DNA of 64,000 nucleotides from Rhodocyclaceae bacterium (GTDB taxonomy: Bacteria > Pseudomonadota > Gammaproteobacteria > Burkholderiales > CAIKXV01). A program made the translations under genes and the position numbers. Numbering within the stretch: position 1 is the stretch's first letter; each line of letters begins with the position of its first letter. Shown piece after piece: positions 57,819 through 64,000 of the stretch. The notes under the pieces are model-generated. The model saw only the letters and a program-made list of their open reading frames with translations. It did not search any database and was not told the DNA's origin. The stretch spans positions 1 through 64,000 of the forward strand of contig JADCHX010000008.1 in assembly GCA_020248265.1 (NCBI GenBank), read 5' to 3'.

Positions 57819-59036
57819 ATGGCACTGGTCACCCGCTGCTCGAACCCGGCCTGCCTGACAATGTTCCGTGTCACCCCGGCGCAGCTGCAGGCGTCCGGCG
57901 GGCAGGTGCGTTGCGGCAGCTGCGGCACGGTGTTCGACGCCTTTCCCTCGTTGACCACGGTCGCCGATGCGGCACTGAAGGCATCCGAGCCCGGGGTGGT
58001 CCAGGACGCCGCCCGAGCGCCGGATGCCCCGGCCAGGGCCGGCACCCTGCGCGATACGCCCGGTGGCGAGCGCGTCGCCGAGTGGACGCCCGATGTCCCG
58101 GCCCTGCGGGTCGGCGCAGAGTCGTCGAACGCACCGATGGCGGTCGATCACCTGCTGGATCTTCCTGATGCAGGATCGCTGCAGGGGAGCGGGACAACGG
58201 ACGAAATGCCGCGCGTCACGGCGGATGCACGGCCGCAGCCGCAACCGCAACCGCAGCCGCCGCGCTCCGGCGATGTCGTCGACCCATCGCCGCAGTTCGC
58301 GCCGGAGCTGACCGACTATTCTGTCGGTCCGGCAGCGCCGCCGGCCACGACGTCCGCGGCCAGCCGCATGCGCGTGGTCGGCATCACCGCCGGCCTCCTC
58401 CTGGCTGTGGCGGTGGCCGTACTGTTGCTGGCGGGCGACCGCCTGCCAGCACCCCTGGCCGCGCTCGTCACGGGCTTGTCGCCAGCGACGCTGCTGCGCG
58501 AATACCCGGTCGCTCTCGCGGCGGCCCTGCTCGCCCTGCTGTGCGTCGTGCTGCGACGCTACCGCGCGACCTGGATCGTTGCGTCCATCCTGCTCGCCGT
58601 GCTGCTGGCCGGGCAGGTCGTGCATGCATATCGTACGCAGATTGCCGCGCACTACCCCGCCAGCCGGGCCCTGCTCGAGAATCTCTGCCGGATCGCCCGC
58701 TGCGAGGTCGGCCTGCCGAAGGCCGCCGAACAGCTGGTGATCGAAAGTTCGGACCTGCAGGCGGTGGACGCGGCGAAGCCGAACCTCATCCAGCTCGCCG
58801 CGTCGGTGCGCAGCCGGGCTGCGATCGATGTCGCTTTCCCGGCGATCGAAGTCACGCTGACCGATGCACAGGACCGTCCGCTGGCGCGCAGGGTGCTGCT
58901 TCCCGACCAGTACCTGCCTGCCGGCAATCCGGAGCGCAAGGGGCTGCGTGCCGGCGACGAGTTCTCCATACGCCTGACGCTCGACACTACCGAGCTACGC
59001 CCGGTCGGCTACCGGCTGTATCTCTTCTATCCGTGA
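57819..59036 (+). CDS. zinc-ribbon and DUF3426 domain membrane protein
   Basis: A 405-residue protein. The N-terminal MJ0042-type zinc ribbon has two Cys pairs (TRCSNPACLTMF and VRCGSCGTVF, residues 7-34). A long Pro/Ala linker with a Gln-Pro repeat follows, then two or three transmembrane helices (VVGITAGLLLAVAVAVLLLA and VALAAALLALLCVVLRRYRA), and the C-terminal DUF3426 domain (ARRVLLPDQYLPAGNPERKG to GYRLYLFYP). Conserved next to prmA across betaproteobacteria; function unknown. The GTG of the ABC exporter gene overlaps its stop (GTGA). Confidence 0.87.
   Translation: MALVTRCSNPACLTMFRVTPAQLQASGGQVRCGSCGTVFDAFPSLTTVADAALKASEPGVVQDAARAPDAPARAGTLRDTPGGERVAEWTPDVPALRVGAESSNAPMAVDHLLDLPDAGSLQGSGTTDEMPRVTADARPQPQPQPQPPRSGDVVDPSPQFAPELTDYSVGPAAPPATTSAASRMRVVGITAGLLLAVAVAVLLLAGDRLPAPLAALVTGLSPATLLREYPVALAAALLALLCVVLRRYRATWIVASILLAVLLAGQVVHAYRTQIAAHYPASRALLENLCRIARCEVGLPKAAEQLVIESSDLQAVDAAKPNLIQLAASVRSRAAIDVAFPAIEVTLTDAQDRPLARRVLLPDQYLPAGNPERKGLRAGDEFSIRLTLDTTELRPVGYRLYLFYP
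58232..58262 (+). repeat. CCGCAG/CCGCAA repeat within the DUF3426 gene
   Basis: About five copies of a CCGCAR hexamer encode alternating Pro and Gln (PQPQPQPQP) in the linker between the zinc ribbon and membrane part of the DUF3426 protein. A simple-sequence tract in a disordered linker; likely variable in copy number. Confidence 0.55.
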
Positions 59037-60889
59037 CCGACCGCGCGCCGGCGGCCCCCGCGCAAGAGGTTGCAGGCTTCGGCTGGGCCGGCAGCCTGTG
59101 GCGCGGTCTCGCGCCGCTGCTGCGCCCGCATCGAGGACAGCTCGCGACGATCGGGCTGCTGATGGCGTTGGAGCTCGGGCTGCAGCTGGGCCAGCGCAAG
59201 GCGTTCGGCACGCTCGTCGATGACGCGCTGCTGAAGGCCGATGGCGGGCTGGTCGTACTGATCCTGGTGCTGCTGCTGGTGGCGGCCGTCGTCTCCGGTG
59301 GCGCTGCGCTGCTGCACGAGTATCTCCAGGCGAAGTTGTGCGCATCGGTGCCGGGCGAGGTGCGGGCGCGGCTGTTCGAACACACCCAGCGCCTGCCCCT
59401 GTCCAGGCTGCGCACGTCGACGCATGGCGACCTGATCACGCGCATCACCAGCGATGCCGGCAGCGTCGAACCGGCGCTCTGGTCCCTCGGTTACGTGGCG
59501 ACGGCAGCCTGTGGCGTCGTGATCGCGCTCGGGCTGCTGCTGTGGAGCGACTGGCGCCTCGCGCTCGCCGGCATCGCCCTGCTGCCGCTGGCGCTGATCG
59601 GCCCGCGCTTCCTCACGCCGCTGGCCGCGCGCGAAAGCTATGCGGCAAAGACTGCGGTCGGTGGCCTCGCCACGCACCTGCAGGAGAATCTCGCGAACCA
59701 GATCGTGCTGCGCGTGTTCGGCCTGAACGTGCTCGCGGCGCAGCGGTTCGATGTGCACAACCAGCGCATCATCACCGCATCGCTGCGCTACAACGTGTTC
59801 AGCTACTTCAGCCATCGCGTGCCGTGGATCGCGATCGAACTGATCGACCTGGTGGTGCTGGCGCTCGGCTGCTGGATGGTCGTGCGTGGCGACATGACGC
59901 CGGGCGGGCTGATCGCGTTCTACCTGCTGTTCTCCAGCCTGGCTACCCATACCTACTCGCTCACCGCGGCGATGCCGGGGCTCATCGGTGCGTCGGCTGG
60001 CATGCGCCGGATCACGGAGCTGCTCGGGATGCCGGCCGGGCCAGTGCCGGCACGGGCCGTCCCTGTCCCCGGTGTTGCCGATCGCGCCGTGGGCGAAGGC
60101 GACAGGCGCGCGATGAGCCTGCAGCAGCCGCCCGCGATCGCGTTCGAGCAGGTGAGCTTCCGATATGCCAGCGATGCGGCAGCCGACACCGCCTCCGTGC
60201 CGGCCGACCAGCTCGGCGATGCGACGTTCGAGATCGCAGCCGGGCGCATGACCGCGTTCGTCGGTGCGAGCGGCTCCGGCAAGAGCACTGCCCTGCAGCT
60301 GCTGCTCGGCCTGCAGACACCCCGGGCCGGCCGCGTGCTGGTCGACGGGCAGGACCTCGCGCAGGCGGACCTGCAGGCCTACTGGTTCGGGGTCAGTGCG
60401 GTTTTCCAGGACAGCCTGCTGTTCCACGCGACGATCGCGGAGAACATCCGGGCGGGACGGCTCGATGCAACCGACGCGCAGGTCGTGGCAGCGGCGCGGG
60501 CTGCCGGCATCGCGTCCTGGGTCGATTCCCTGCCGGAGGGTTACGGCACGATGGTGGCGGGCGACACCTGCTCGGGCGGACAGCGCCAGCGCATCGCGAT
60601 CGCACGTGCGCTGGTGCGCGAACCCGTGCTGCTGGTGCTCGATGAACCGACCAGTGCACTCGACCCGGCCACCGGGCGTGCCGTCATGCAGACGCTGCTC
60701 GATGTCTCGGGCGGGCGTACGTCCGTGCTGGTCACCCACCAGTTGCGCGATGCCGCACGCGCCGACCATGTCGTCGTGTTCGATCGTGCCCGCGTCGTCG
60801 AGGCCGGGACCCATGCGCAGCTGCTGGCACTGGGTGGCGTGTATGCAGGGTTGTGGGCGCAGCAGGAACAGCGGACACTGCCGTCGTGA
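59033..60889 (+). CDS. ABC transporter, fused permease and ATP-binding protein (exporter type)
   Basis: A 618-residue half-size exporter. The transmembrane domain has six helices (for example IGLLMALELGLQLGQ, VVLILVLLLVAAVVSGGAAL), ending near residue 330. The ATPase domain has Walker A FVGASGSGKSTALQLLLGL (about 406-424), Q-loop VSAVFQDSLLFHATIAENI, signature SGGQRQRIAIARALVRE, Walker B VLLVLDEPTSALDP and the switch His VTHQLRDAARADHVVVFD. It resembles multidrug/lipid exporters (MsbA-like) but substrate is unknown. The start is GTG in a GTGA overlap with the DUF3426 gene. A Pro/Val-rich linker joins the two domains. Confidence 0.88.
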   Translation: MTDRAPAAPAQEVAGFGWAGSLWRGLAPLLRPHRGQLATIGLLMALELGLQLGQRKAFGTLVDDALLKADGGLVVLILVLLLVAAVVSGGAALLHEYLQAKLCASVPGEVRARLFEHTQRLPLSRLRTSTHGDLITRITSDAGSVEPALWSLGYVATAACGVVIALGLLLWSDWRLALAGIALLPLALIGPRFLTPLAARESYAAKTAVGGLATHLQENLANQIVLRVFGLNVLAAQRFDVHNQRIITASLRYNVFSYFSHRVPWIAIELIDLVVLALGCWMVVRGDMTPGGLIAFYLLFSSLATHTYSLTAAMPGLIGASAGMRRITELLGMPAGPVPARAVPVPGVADRAVGEGDRRAMSLQQPPAIAFEQVSFRYASDAAADTASVPADQLGDATFEIAAGRMTAFVGASGSGKSTALQLLLGLQTPRAGRVLVDGQDLAQADLQAYWFGVSAVFQDSLLFHATIAENIRAGRLDATDAQVVAAARAAGIASWVDSLPEGYGTMVAGDTCSGGQRQRIAIARALVREPVLLVLDEPTSALDPATGRAVMQTLLDVSGGRTSVLVTHQLRDAARADHVVVFDRARVVEAGTHAQLLALGGVYAGLWAQQEQRTLPS

Positions 60890-60897
60890 CTGGCTAG

Positions 60898-61455
60898 CTA
60901 GCGGCCCATCCGTGCCGTCGGAGCCTTGAGCAGGATGCGTTCGACGCCGACCGAATCCGATGCATCCGAGAATGTGATGTCGCCTTCCTGGACCAGGCAT
61001 TGCAACTGCATCGAGCGCCTGGCCAGCGCCGCAAGGCGCAGGCTGGTCACCTGAGGGATGTGCCAGACGGTCAGCCGATCGACTTGCGCGCAGTGCTGTG
61101 ACGCACTCGCCCACCAGAGATCGGCGCCGCGCCCGTAGGCATACACGGTCACCGCCTCGCTGCGTCCCGCCGCCTTGCGCAGCAGCTTCGGGTCGGGCAG
61201 CCCGACCTCGATCCACAGCCGGATCGAGCCGGTGAGGTCCCTGATCCAGAGCGAAGGTTCGTCCTGGGCGCTCACGTCGCCGGCGAACGAAAGCGCTGCG
61301 TCGGCATTGAGTGCGAACGCCAGCACGCGCATCATCATGCGCTCGTCGGTCTCGGACGGATGGCGGGCAAGCGTCAGCGCATGAGTCTCGTAATGGTGGC
61401 GGTCGAGGTCGCTCACCTGCAGCTCCGCCTTGAACACCGTGGACTTCAGGGCCAT
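60898..61455 (-). CDS. yaeQ: YaeQ family protein
   Basis: YaeQ (185 residues) is a PD-(D/E)XK-fold protein of unknown cellular role, first noted as a suppressor of rfaH loss. The sequence shows MALKSTVFKAELQVSDLDRH, LTLARHPSETDERMMMRVLA, PSLWIRDLTGSIRLWIEVGL with the nuclease-like Asp/Glu, and KAAGRSEAVTVYAYGRGADL, complete and of standard length. The ATG at 61455 is the family start. It converges with the ABC exporter gene (8-base gap) and is divergent from the small frame at 61502. Confidence 0.92.
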   Translation of the reverse strand: MALKSTVFKAELQVSDLDRHHYETHALTLARHPSETDERMMMRVLAFALNADAALSFAGDVSAQDEPSLWIRDLTGSIRLWIEVGLPDPKLLRKAAGRSEAVTVYAYGRGADLWWASASQHCAQVDRLTVWHIPQVTSLRLAALARRSMQLQCLVQEGDITFSDASDSVGVERILLKAPTARMGR

Positions 61456-61501
61456 GCACCCGCCATATGCAGATGAAACCAGGATTGAGGGAGATACGAC
61501 C

Positions 61502-61687
61502 ATGGCGATGAAAGCCACCGACCTTGCCCGACTCAAGGGCACGAAGATTATGGGGCAGATGAAGCAGGCGCGCGCGGCCGGCAAGCCGGGTGCCGCGCCC
61601 GCTGACGGCTCGGCGCGTGGTGGCGAGCGGTCAATGACCTGCCGGTCGGGCAGATCTACCTGCTCTGCAACCCGCCGTTGCGTGTGA
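61502..61687 (+). CDS. short hypothetical reading frame overlapping a pseudogene
   Basis: An ATG at 61502, preceded at good distance by GAGGGAG, opens a frame of 62 codons. Its first 40 residues (MAMKATDLARLKGTKIMGQM, then KQARAAGKPG) look like a normal basic, helical start of a protein, but from about 61606 it runs out of frame through the phosphoketolase remnant and has a shadow composition. It is probably the 5' end of a gene truncated when the remnant was formed, or a very small protein. I do not recognise it. Confidence 0.35.
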   Translation: MAMKATDLARLKGTKIMGQMKQARAAGKPGAAPADGSARGGERSMTCRSGRSTCSATRRCV

Positions 61688-61932
61688 CCGACCGTTGCCT
61701 TCGTTCGCGCAACCGGGTGAACGTGATCGTTTGCGGCAGACAGATGTAGCCGCAACGGTTGTCGGGGGAAGATGCGGCGTGCCATTGCAGCGCCGGCACC
61801 GCCATCTGGAAATGGGCCGGCAAGCCGGTGATGGAGGTGACCGACCGCCATGCGTACATCCGCCAGCATGGCGAGGACATGCCGGAGATCCGTGAATGGA
61901 AATGGCCGACGGCCAGCCTCACTCCAGCTTGA
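61606..61932 (+). pseudogene. collapsed phosphoketolase (XFP) pseudogene
   Basis: One continuous frame holds three pieces of phosphoketolase. First, RLGAWWRAVNDLPVGQIYLL (61606-61665; family: WWRAANYLSVGQIYL near the N-terminus). Then, after a missing stretch, VTDRCLRSRNRVNVIVCGRQ (61684-61743; family HCLRSRNYVNVIVAGKQ), a TAG stop at 61747, and PQRLSGEDAACHCSAGTAIW. Last, DRHAYIRQHGEDMPEIREWK (61843-61902), the normal C-terminus. Whole enzymes have about 790 residues; about 105 remain. Two large in-frame deletions and a nonsense codon show a dead gene. Its end overlaps the next Bug gene's stop. Confidence 0.8.
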
Positions 61933-62899
61933 TGCCGCCCTTGCGCACGACCTCGGCCCACTTCGCGACCTCGGTCTTCATCCAGGCGGACAGTTGCTCG
62001 GGCTTCATCGTCGACACCTCTGCACCCTGGCGGCCGAGGTACTCGCGCATCTCGGGTACGTTCAGGATGCGGGCGATGTCCGTCGACAACCGGTCCAGTG
62101 CGGCGCGCGGGCTCGCCGAGGCGGCCAGGATGCCCTGCCACGAGCCGGTCTCGAACCCGGGGACGCCCGACTCCGAAACGGTGGGCACGTCGGGCAGCGT
62201 CGGGTAGCGCTTTGCGCCGGACACCGCGACCAGCCGCAGCCGCCCGCCCTTCACGTACGGGAAGGTTGCAAGCATGCCGTTGAACGTGAGGTCGGCGTGC
62301 CCGCCGGCCACGTCGATCAGCGCGGCCGCGCCGCCCTTGTACGGAATGAAGGCCCATTTCGAGCCGGTGGCCTGCGCAAACGCAACGCCGGCCAGGTGTG
62401 GTGGCCCGCCGACGCCCGAGGTGGCGAAGTTGAGCTGTCCCGGCCGGCTGCGGGCGAGGGCGATGAGCTCCTTCACGGTGCGCACCGGCACCGACGGATG
62501 GACCACCAGCAGGTGCGGTGAATAGGCGACCATGGTGACGCCGACGAGGTCGCGCACCGGATCGTATGACTGCTTGTAGACGGACGGATTGATCGCGATC
62601 GCGCCCAGGTCTGCCAGCAGCAGCGTCTGGCCGTCCGGCGTGGCGCGCGCGACGACTTCCGCGCCGACGTTGCCATTCGCACCCGCGCGGTTCTCGACCA
62701 GCACCGGCTGGCCGAGCGCCTCGGACAGCTTGGGCGCGATCTGCCGCGCCAGGATGTCGGAGGTGCCGCCTGCAGCGAAGGGTACGATGAAGCGCACCGG
62801 CCCGGTCGGAAACGATTGCGCCGCGCACGGCGTGCAGAGACTTGCCGCGGATACGATGCCCAGTGCCAGCGCGCTGCGCATGCGAAGGTCGATCGACAT
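61919..62899 (-). CDS. Bug/TctC family tripartite tricarboxylate transporter receptor
   Basis: A 326-residue Bug receptor with a Sec signal peptide (MRSALALGIVSAASLCTPCA, cleaved near AAQSF). The mature protein begins FPTGPVRFIVPFAAGGTSDI and contains FIPYKGGAAALIDVAGGHAD and WAEVVRKGGIKLE at the end. The ATG at 62899 has AGGAAGGAAG upstream. The C-terminal codons overlap the end of the phosphoketolase pseudogene on the other strand. It is the last of three Bug genes in a row reading leftward; no transporter membrane genes are seen. Confidence 0.9.
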   Translation of the reverse strand: MSIDLRMRSALALGIVSAASLCTPCAAQSFPTGPVRFIVPFAAGGTSDILARQIAPKLSEALGQPVLVENRAGANGNVGAEVVARATPDGQTLLLADLGAIAINPSVYKQSYDPVRDLVGVTMVAYSPHLLVVHPSVPVRTVKELIALARSRPGQLNFATSGVGGPPHLAGVAFAQATGSKWAFIPYKGGAAALIDVAGGHADLTFNGMLATFPYVKGGRLRLVAVSGAKRYPTLPDVPTVSESGVPGFETGSWQGILAASASPRAALDRLSTDIARILNVPEMREYLGRQGAEVSTMKPEQLSAWMKTEVAKWAEVVRKGGIKLE

Positions 62900-62936
62900 G
62901 TCTGCTTCCTTCCTCGGGTGTACCGGGTGACGTGTG

Positions 62937-63944
62937 CTATTCGATCGCGAGCTTCGCGGCGGCGATCGCAGCCTGGAACCGTGTCCATTCCTCGCGGATC
63001 AGGCTCGCGAACTCCGCCGGCGTGCTGCTTGCGGGATCGGCGCCAGCGCGTACCAGCAAGTCCTGGGTCTCGGGCTGCTTCATTACGGCCGTAGCCAGGG
63101 CATGGAGCCGATCCACGATCGGCTGGGGCGTTCCGCGCGGCACCATCAGCCCGACCCAGCCGGTCGACTGGAAGCCTTGCATCGCCGACTCGGCGATCGT
63201 CGGAAGTTCCGGCAGCTGCGCGGTGCGCTTCGGTCCGGCTGTCGCCAGCGCACGTAGCTGGCCGGAGCGGATGAAGGGCAGCGTGGCGGCCAGTGGCGTC
63301 AGCGTGAACTGGGCTTCGTTGGCGACCACGGCAGTCACGGATGCACCGCCGCCCTTGTACGGCACATGGACTGCTTCGGTGCCGCTGGCGATCTGGAACC
63401 GTACGCCTGCCAGATGGCTCTGCGAGCCTGCACCCGCCGATGCCATGTTCAGCCGGCCGGGGGCTGCCTTCAGCAGGGCGATCAGGTCCTTCGGAGACTT
63501 CGCTGCGACCGACGGATGCACGACCAGGACATTCTGCGTGATCGCCAGCAACGATACCGGCACCACGTCCTTGAACGGATCGAAGGTCAGCTTCTTCTGC
63601 AGCAGCGGCGCGATGACCTGCGTGGCGGTCGCGGTACCGAGGATCGTATAGCCGTCCGGCACCGCCCGCGCAGCGATCTCCATGCCGACGATACCGCCTG
63701 CGCCAGGCCGATTGTCCACCACCACCTGCTGGCCCAGGAGATCCGCCAGGCGAAGTGCGAATACGCGGCTGATCGTGTCTGCCGACGAGCCCGCACCCTC
63801 CGGCACGATCATGCGCACCGGACGCTGGGGCCACCCCTGTGCGTCGGCCCCGGCCGGGCATGCCAGGGACGCGATCGCCGCGACGGCGGCCAGCCGAATG
63901 CGCCCGACGCGAATGCGCGCGCCGCTGCCCGATGCCTGTTCCAT
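62937..63944 (-). CDS. Bug/TctC family tripartite tricarboxylate transporter receptor
   Basis: A 335-residue Bug receptor. The signal peptide has a polar N-region (residues 1-16) and a core RLAAVAAIASLACPAGADA. The mature start WPQRPVRMIVPEGAGSSADT departs from the usual PFPPGG pattern (PEGAGS), so the ligand loop differs from the other copies here. VPYKGGGASVTAVVANEAQF and the STGWVGLMVPRGTPQPIVDR segment are normal. It lies 37 bases upstream of the previous Bug gene and 25 bases downstream of the third. Confidence 0.88.
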   Translation of the reverse strand: MEQASGSGARIRVGRIRLAAVAAIASLACPAGADAQGWPQRPVRMIVPEGAGSSADTISRVFALRLADLLGQQVVVDNRPGAGGIVGMEIAARAVPDGYTILGTATATQVIAPLLQKKLTFDPFKDVVPVSLLAITQNVLVVHPSVAAKSPKDLIALLKAAPGRLNMASAGAGSQSHLAGVRFQIASGTEAVHVPYKGGGASVTAVVANEAQFTLTPLAATLPFIRSGQLRALATAGPKRTAQLPELPTIAESAMQGFQSTGWVGLMVPRGTPQPIVDRLHALATAVMKQPETQDLLVRAGADPASSTPAEFASLIREEWTRFQAAIAAAKLAIE

Positions 63945-63969
63945 GCGATTGCGGCCCGGGCGGGCCGCG

Positions 63970-64000
63970 TTACTCCGCGACCAGCTTCGCCGCCTTCACG
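63970..64000 (-). CDS. Bug/TctC family receptor, 3' end only
   Basis: Only the last nine codons and TAA are in the window; they read VKAAKLVAE. This matches the usual Bug C-terminus seen in the neighbouring copies (VIKAANIKAE, VVKAAQIRAE), and the gene reads in the same direction as the two Bug genes after it. It would be the seventh family member in the window. Confidence 0.6.
   Translation of the reverse strand, partial: VKAAKLVAE

Noticed and set aside
59027-61459. 810-codon minus-strand frame opposite the ABC exporter gene
   Set aside because: The plus strand carries all ABC motifs; the antisense frame is compositional.

Overview
The window is high-GC DNA from a betaproteobacterium, most likely Burkholderiales, that carries out anoxygenic photosynthesis. 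Three things support this. There are seven periplasmic receptors of the Bug/TctC family, a hallmark of Burkholderiales. The housekeeping order cutA-tlpA-aroQ-accB-accC-prmA-DUF3426 is typical of betaproteobacteria. A large bacteriochlorophyll/reaction-centre gene block sits in the middle. Oxygen-dependent AcsF cyclase occurs with the oxygen-sensitive dark protochlorophyllide reductase (BchNBL), which suggests a facultative or aerobic phototroph.

Layout. (1) 1-17.1 kb is a catabolic and uptake region, mostly on the minus strand. It holds four Bug receptors, three MmgE/PrpD proteins, a ThDP enzyme, an ACMSD-like amidohydrolase, a D-2-hydroxyacid dehydrogenase, small cupin and VOC proteins, and modABC for molybdate. 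(2) 17.3-21.8 kb, plus strand, holds purE-purK-purC, a Sua5-type tRNA t6A enzyme and a TauE/SafE permease. (3) 21.8-46 kb holds photosynthesis genes in two divergent blocks. Leftward are a small membrane protein, bchP, a PucC-family carrier and bchG, then the regulators ppsR and ppaA/aerR. Rightward are bchF-N-B-H-L-M, lhaA, puhA-B-C, acsF, puhE, crtI and crtB. (4) 46.1-50.4 kb is hemC-hemD-hemX-hemY, which supplies tetrapyrrole precursor next to the pigment genes. (5) 50.4-61.5 kb holds a Fic-fold protein whose active site is destroyed, a 2Fe-2S flavoreductase, the housekeeping run named above, an ABC exporter and yaeQ. (6) 61.5-64 kb holds a collapsed phosphoketolase pseudogene and three more Bug receptors, the last cut by the window end.

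How it works together. HemCD make uroporphyrinogen III. BchH, M and AcsF, BchNBL, BchF, BchG and BchP carry out successive steps of bacteriochlorophyll synthesis. CrtB and CrtI make carotenoid precursor. PuhA, PuhB, PuhC, PuhE and LhaA build the reaction centre and LH1. PpsR and PpaA/AerR are the expected oxygen- and light-responsive regulators. The bchF leader carries a sigma70 promoter, two tandem PpsR-like boxes touching the -35, a short hairpin and a 12-codon upstream reading frame. No pufBALMC, bchCXYZ, bchDI or puc genes are present, so the rest of the photosynthesis cluster lies elsewhere.

Most genes are packed with 1-4 base start/stop overlaps. No tRNA, rRNA, CRISPR array, insertion sequence or integrase was seen.
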